Below, piece by piece: positions 5,750 to 6,440 of a stretch of DNA of 6,440 nucleotides (position 1 is its first letter; each line of letters begins with the position of its first letter). The translations under genes and the position numbers were made by a program. Source of the stretch: Endomicrobiia bacterium (GTDB lineage: Bacteria; Elusimicrobiota; Endomicrobiia; Endomicrobiales; Endomicrobiaceae); assembly GCA_009782015.1 (NCBI GenBank), contig WQUP01000059.1:1-6440 (forward strand), in the 5' to 3' direction. Below the pieces are notes generated by a model, which was not told the DNA's origin, did not search any database, and worked only from the letters and a program-made list of their open reading frames with translations.

Positions 5750-5777
5750 TTGCTATTTTCATTTTTTTATGTATAAT
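5750..5777 (+). promoter_or_regulatory. Probable sigma70-type promoter giving a leaderless transcript
   Basis: TTGCTA (5750-5755), a 16-bp spacer and a perfect TATAAT (5772-5777). Transcription would be expected to begin about 6-8 nt past the -10 box, at 5783-5786, which is essentially the ATG at 5786. The region is AT-rich with T-tracts. No Shine-Dalgarno is present between promoter and start codon. Confidence 0.65.
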
Positions 5778-5785
5778 ACGCACTT

Positions 5786-6178
5786 ATGAAGAAAACAAAA
5801 TGCGGCAATACTCTTGTTCCTAAAGGCGCATTTCCAGAAAAGCATGAATTAGAGACCGCATGGTTTTTAAACGATATTGGCAAGAATGTTGAATTTTTAG
5901 TACCTGCCGACAAAAATCATATAAAAACTCCGGACATAAAAATGGACGGAATTTATTGGGAAATCAAAGCCCCAAAAAACAATGGAAAGCATACAATAGA
6001 ACATTTATTCAGAAAGGCTCTAAAACAATCGTGTAATATCATATTTGACATAAGAAGAAGTAAAATGCACGCAAACAAATGTATTCTTCAAATAGAAAAG
6101 CAATTTAAATTATCTCAGAAAGCAAAGATATTGTTAATTATTGTGGATAATTGTAAATTTCTTGACTTTAAAAAATAA
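5786..6178 (+). CDS. Orphan PD-(D/E)XK-like nuclease, CdiA C-terminal toxin type (putative)
   Basis: A 130-residue single-domain protein. Residues 18-85 follow the pattern of nuclease domains at the C-termini of contact-dependent toxins (CdiA-CT) and of some phage MuF-type proteins: E21-x-E23 in the first helix (HELETAWFL), then a strand, then P49-D50 (KTPDI), E59-x-K61 (WEIK), a helix and KQSCNIIFDIR. D50, E59 and K61 would be the PD-(D/E)XK metal-binding and catalytic set. In the known toxins this fold cuts tRNA or DNA; the substrate here is unknown. Unlike those toxins it stands alone, with no delivery domain, no signal peptide and no adjacent immunity gene. GC is about 30% by hand count against about 50% in topA samples, suggesting horizontal gain. 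It might instead be a phage remnant or a harmless housekeeping nuclease. The start has no Shine-Dalgarno and sits where transcription should begin. Confidence 0.75.
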   Translation: MKKTKCGNTLVPKGAFPEKHELETAWFLNDIGKNVEFLVPADKNHIKTPDIKMDGIYWEIKAPKNNGKHTIEHLFRKALKQSCNIIFDIRRSKMHANKCILQIEKQFKLSQKAKILLIIVDNCKFLDFKK

Positions 6179-6197
6179 TTTCGCTATATTCTTATCG

Positions 6198-6237
6198 GGT
6201 GGCGCGGCCTTTGCTGGATAGCTTAGGTTGCGCCATC
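6198..6237. repeat. 40-nt hairpin, copy 1
   Basis: The two 12-nt arms pair completely if G-U pairs are allowed on the + strand. The apical part GCT-GGAT-AGC can extend the stem. Copy 2 lies 65 bp downstream in the same orientation and matches at 27 of 40 positions. CTCTCTTTT follows the stem, so it could also help terminate the nuclease-like gene. Confidence 0.7.
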
Positions 6238-6262
6238 TCTCTTTTGGCTTAAAAATTTTTCG

Positions 6263-6302
6263 GAAGGCACGGCCGCTGCTGGAATGCAGGGGTCGCGCTT
6301 TC
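6263..6302. repeat. 40-nt hairpin, copy 2
   Basis: Same length and fold as copy 1, with one A-C mismatch in the 12-bp outer stem and an inner CTGC/GCAG stem around TGGAAT. Several differences from copy 1 keep pairing. TCTTCATTTT follows. It ends 7 bp before the mazG stop, so on the minus strand it forms the mazG 3' end. Confidence 0.7.
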
Positions 6303-6308
6303 TTCATT

Positions 6309-6440
6309 TTATTTACCACAATCGGCTTTTTCTTTCGCCTTAACTTCTTTCCACATAATTTCTATGTCTTTGGTATTTCTGACTTTGTAGTTTCCGAAAA
6401 CGTGCGGGTGGCGGCGGATAAGTTTCTTGTTCAATGCGCT
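6309..6440 (-). CDS. mazG: MazG-family nucleoside triphosphate pyrophosphohydrolase, C-terminal part; apparently single-domain
   Basis: The minus strand encodes the last 43 residues before TAA (6309-6311); the 5' part lies beyond the window. MazG hydrolyses NTPs and dNTPs to monophosphates, which removes aberrant nucleotides and can moderate (p)ppGpp signalling. LNKKLIRRHPHVFGNYKV followed by WKEVKAKEK is the hallmark end of the first MazG domain; in E. coli MazG the corresponding segment is DKLERRHPHVF followed by WEQIKTEE. In the long E. coli-type enzyme this segment lies near the middle and a second MazG domain follows. Here the protein stops 5 residues after it, and no continuation is visible in the minus-strand frames of the adjacent 130 bp. 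The gene is therefore a one-domain form or has lost its C-terminal half. The catalytic E-x-x-E / E-x-x-D helices are outside the window and cannot be checked. Confidence 0.85.
   Translation of the reverse strand, partial: SALNKKLIRRHPHVFGNYKVRNTKDIEIMWKEVKAKEKADCGK

Noticed and set aside
6134..6319. Minus-strand reading frame of 61 codons downstream of mazG, considered as an immunity gene for the nuclease-like protein or a lost MazG domain
   Set aside because: It runs through both hairpin repeats and the antisense 3' end of the nuclease-like gene, and shows no MazG or immunity-like pattern.

Overview
The window looks like a bacterial chromosome segment of about 45-50% GC. It carries a housekeeping block on the + strand, dprA (3' end only), topA and a xerC-like tyrosine recombinase. 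This resembles the dprA-topA-(trmFO)-xerC-hslVU order of many bacteria, but without trmFO. The taxon cannot be fixed from the sequence. An Elusimicrobiota-like or other deep-branching Gram-negative lineage is a low-confidence guess.

Layout: the dprA C-terminus (2-358) is followed by a 234-bp spacer that is almost entirely a nested palindromic repeat (361-568). Complete topA (593-2914) overlaps xerC by 184 nt in the -1 frame (xerC 2731-3777). A second repeat-filled spacer (3778-4044) precedes an unrecognised 298-aa protein with an N-terminal UBA-like helix bundle (4045-4941). A third repeat spacer (4951-5088) separates it from a convergent flavodoxin-fold iron-sulfur flavoprotein (5082-5711, minus). 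Divergent from that gene is an AT-rich 130-aa orphan gene (5786-6178) that resembles PD-(D/E)XK toxin nucleases of the CdiA C-terminal type and seems to be read from a leaderless promoter. Two related 40-nt hairpins (6198-6302) lie between it and the 3' end of a minus-strand, apparently single-domain mazG (6309-6440).

The main genes concern DNA: DprA loads RecA on incoming single strands, TopA relaxes negative supercoils, and XerC resolves chromosome dimers. MazG clears non-canonical NTPs. The 298-aa protein and the flavoprotein have no evident link to this block.

Three features stand out. First, a family of 7-bp tandem-repeat arrays, often led by AACGGCAG, sits at the 3' ends of four genes in the same orientation relative to each gene, and twice forms large nested palindromes. 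Second, the topA/xerC overlap holds three A-rich slippery heptamers in the phase that would allow a TopA-Xer fusion by -1 frameshifting. Third, the low-GC orphan nuclease-like gene has no visible partner or immunity gene.
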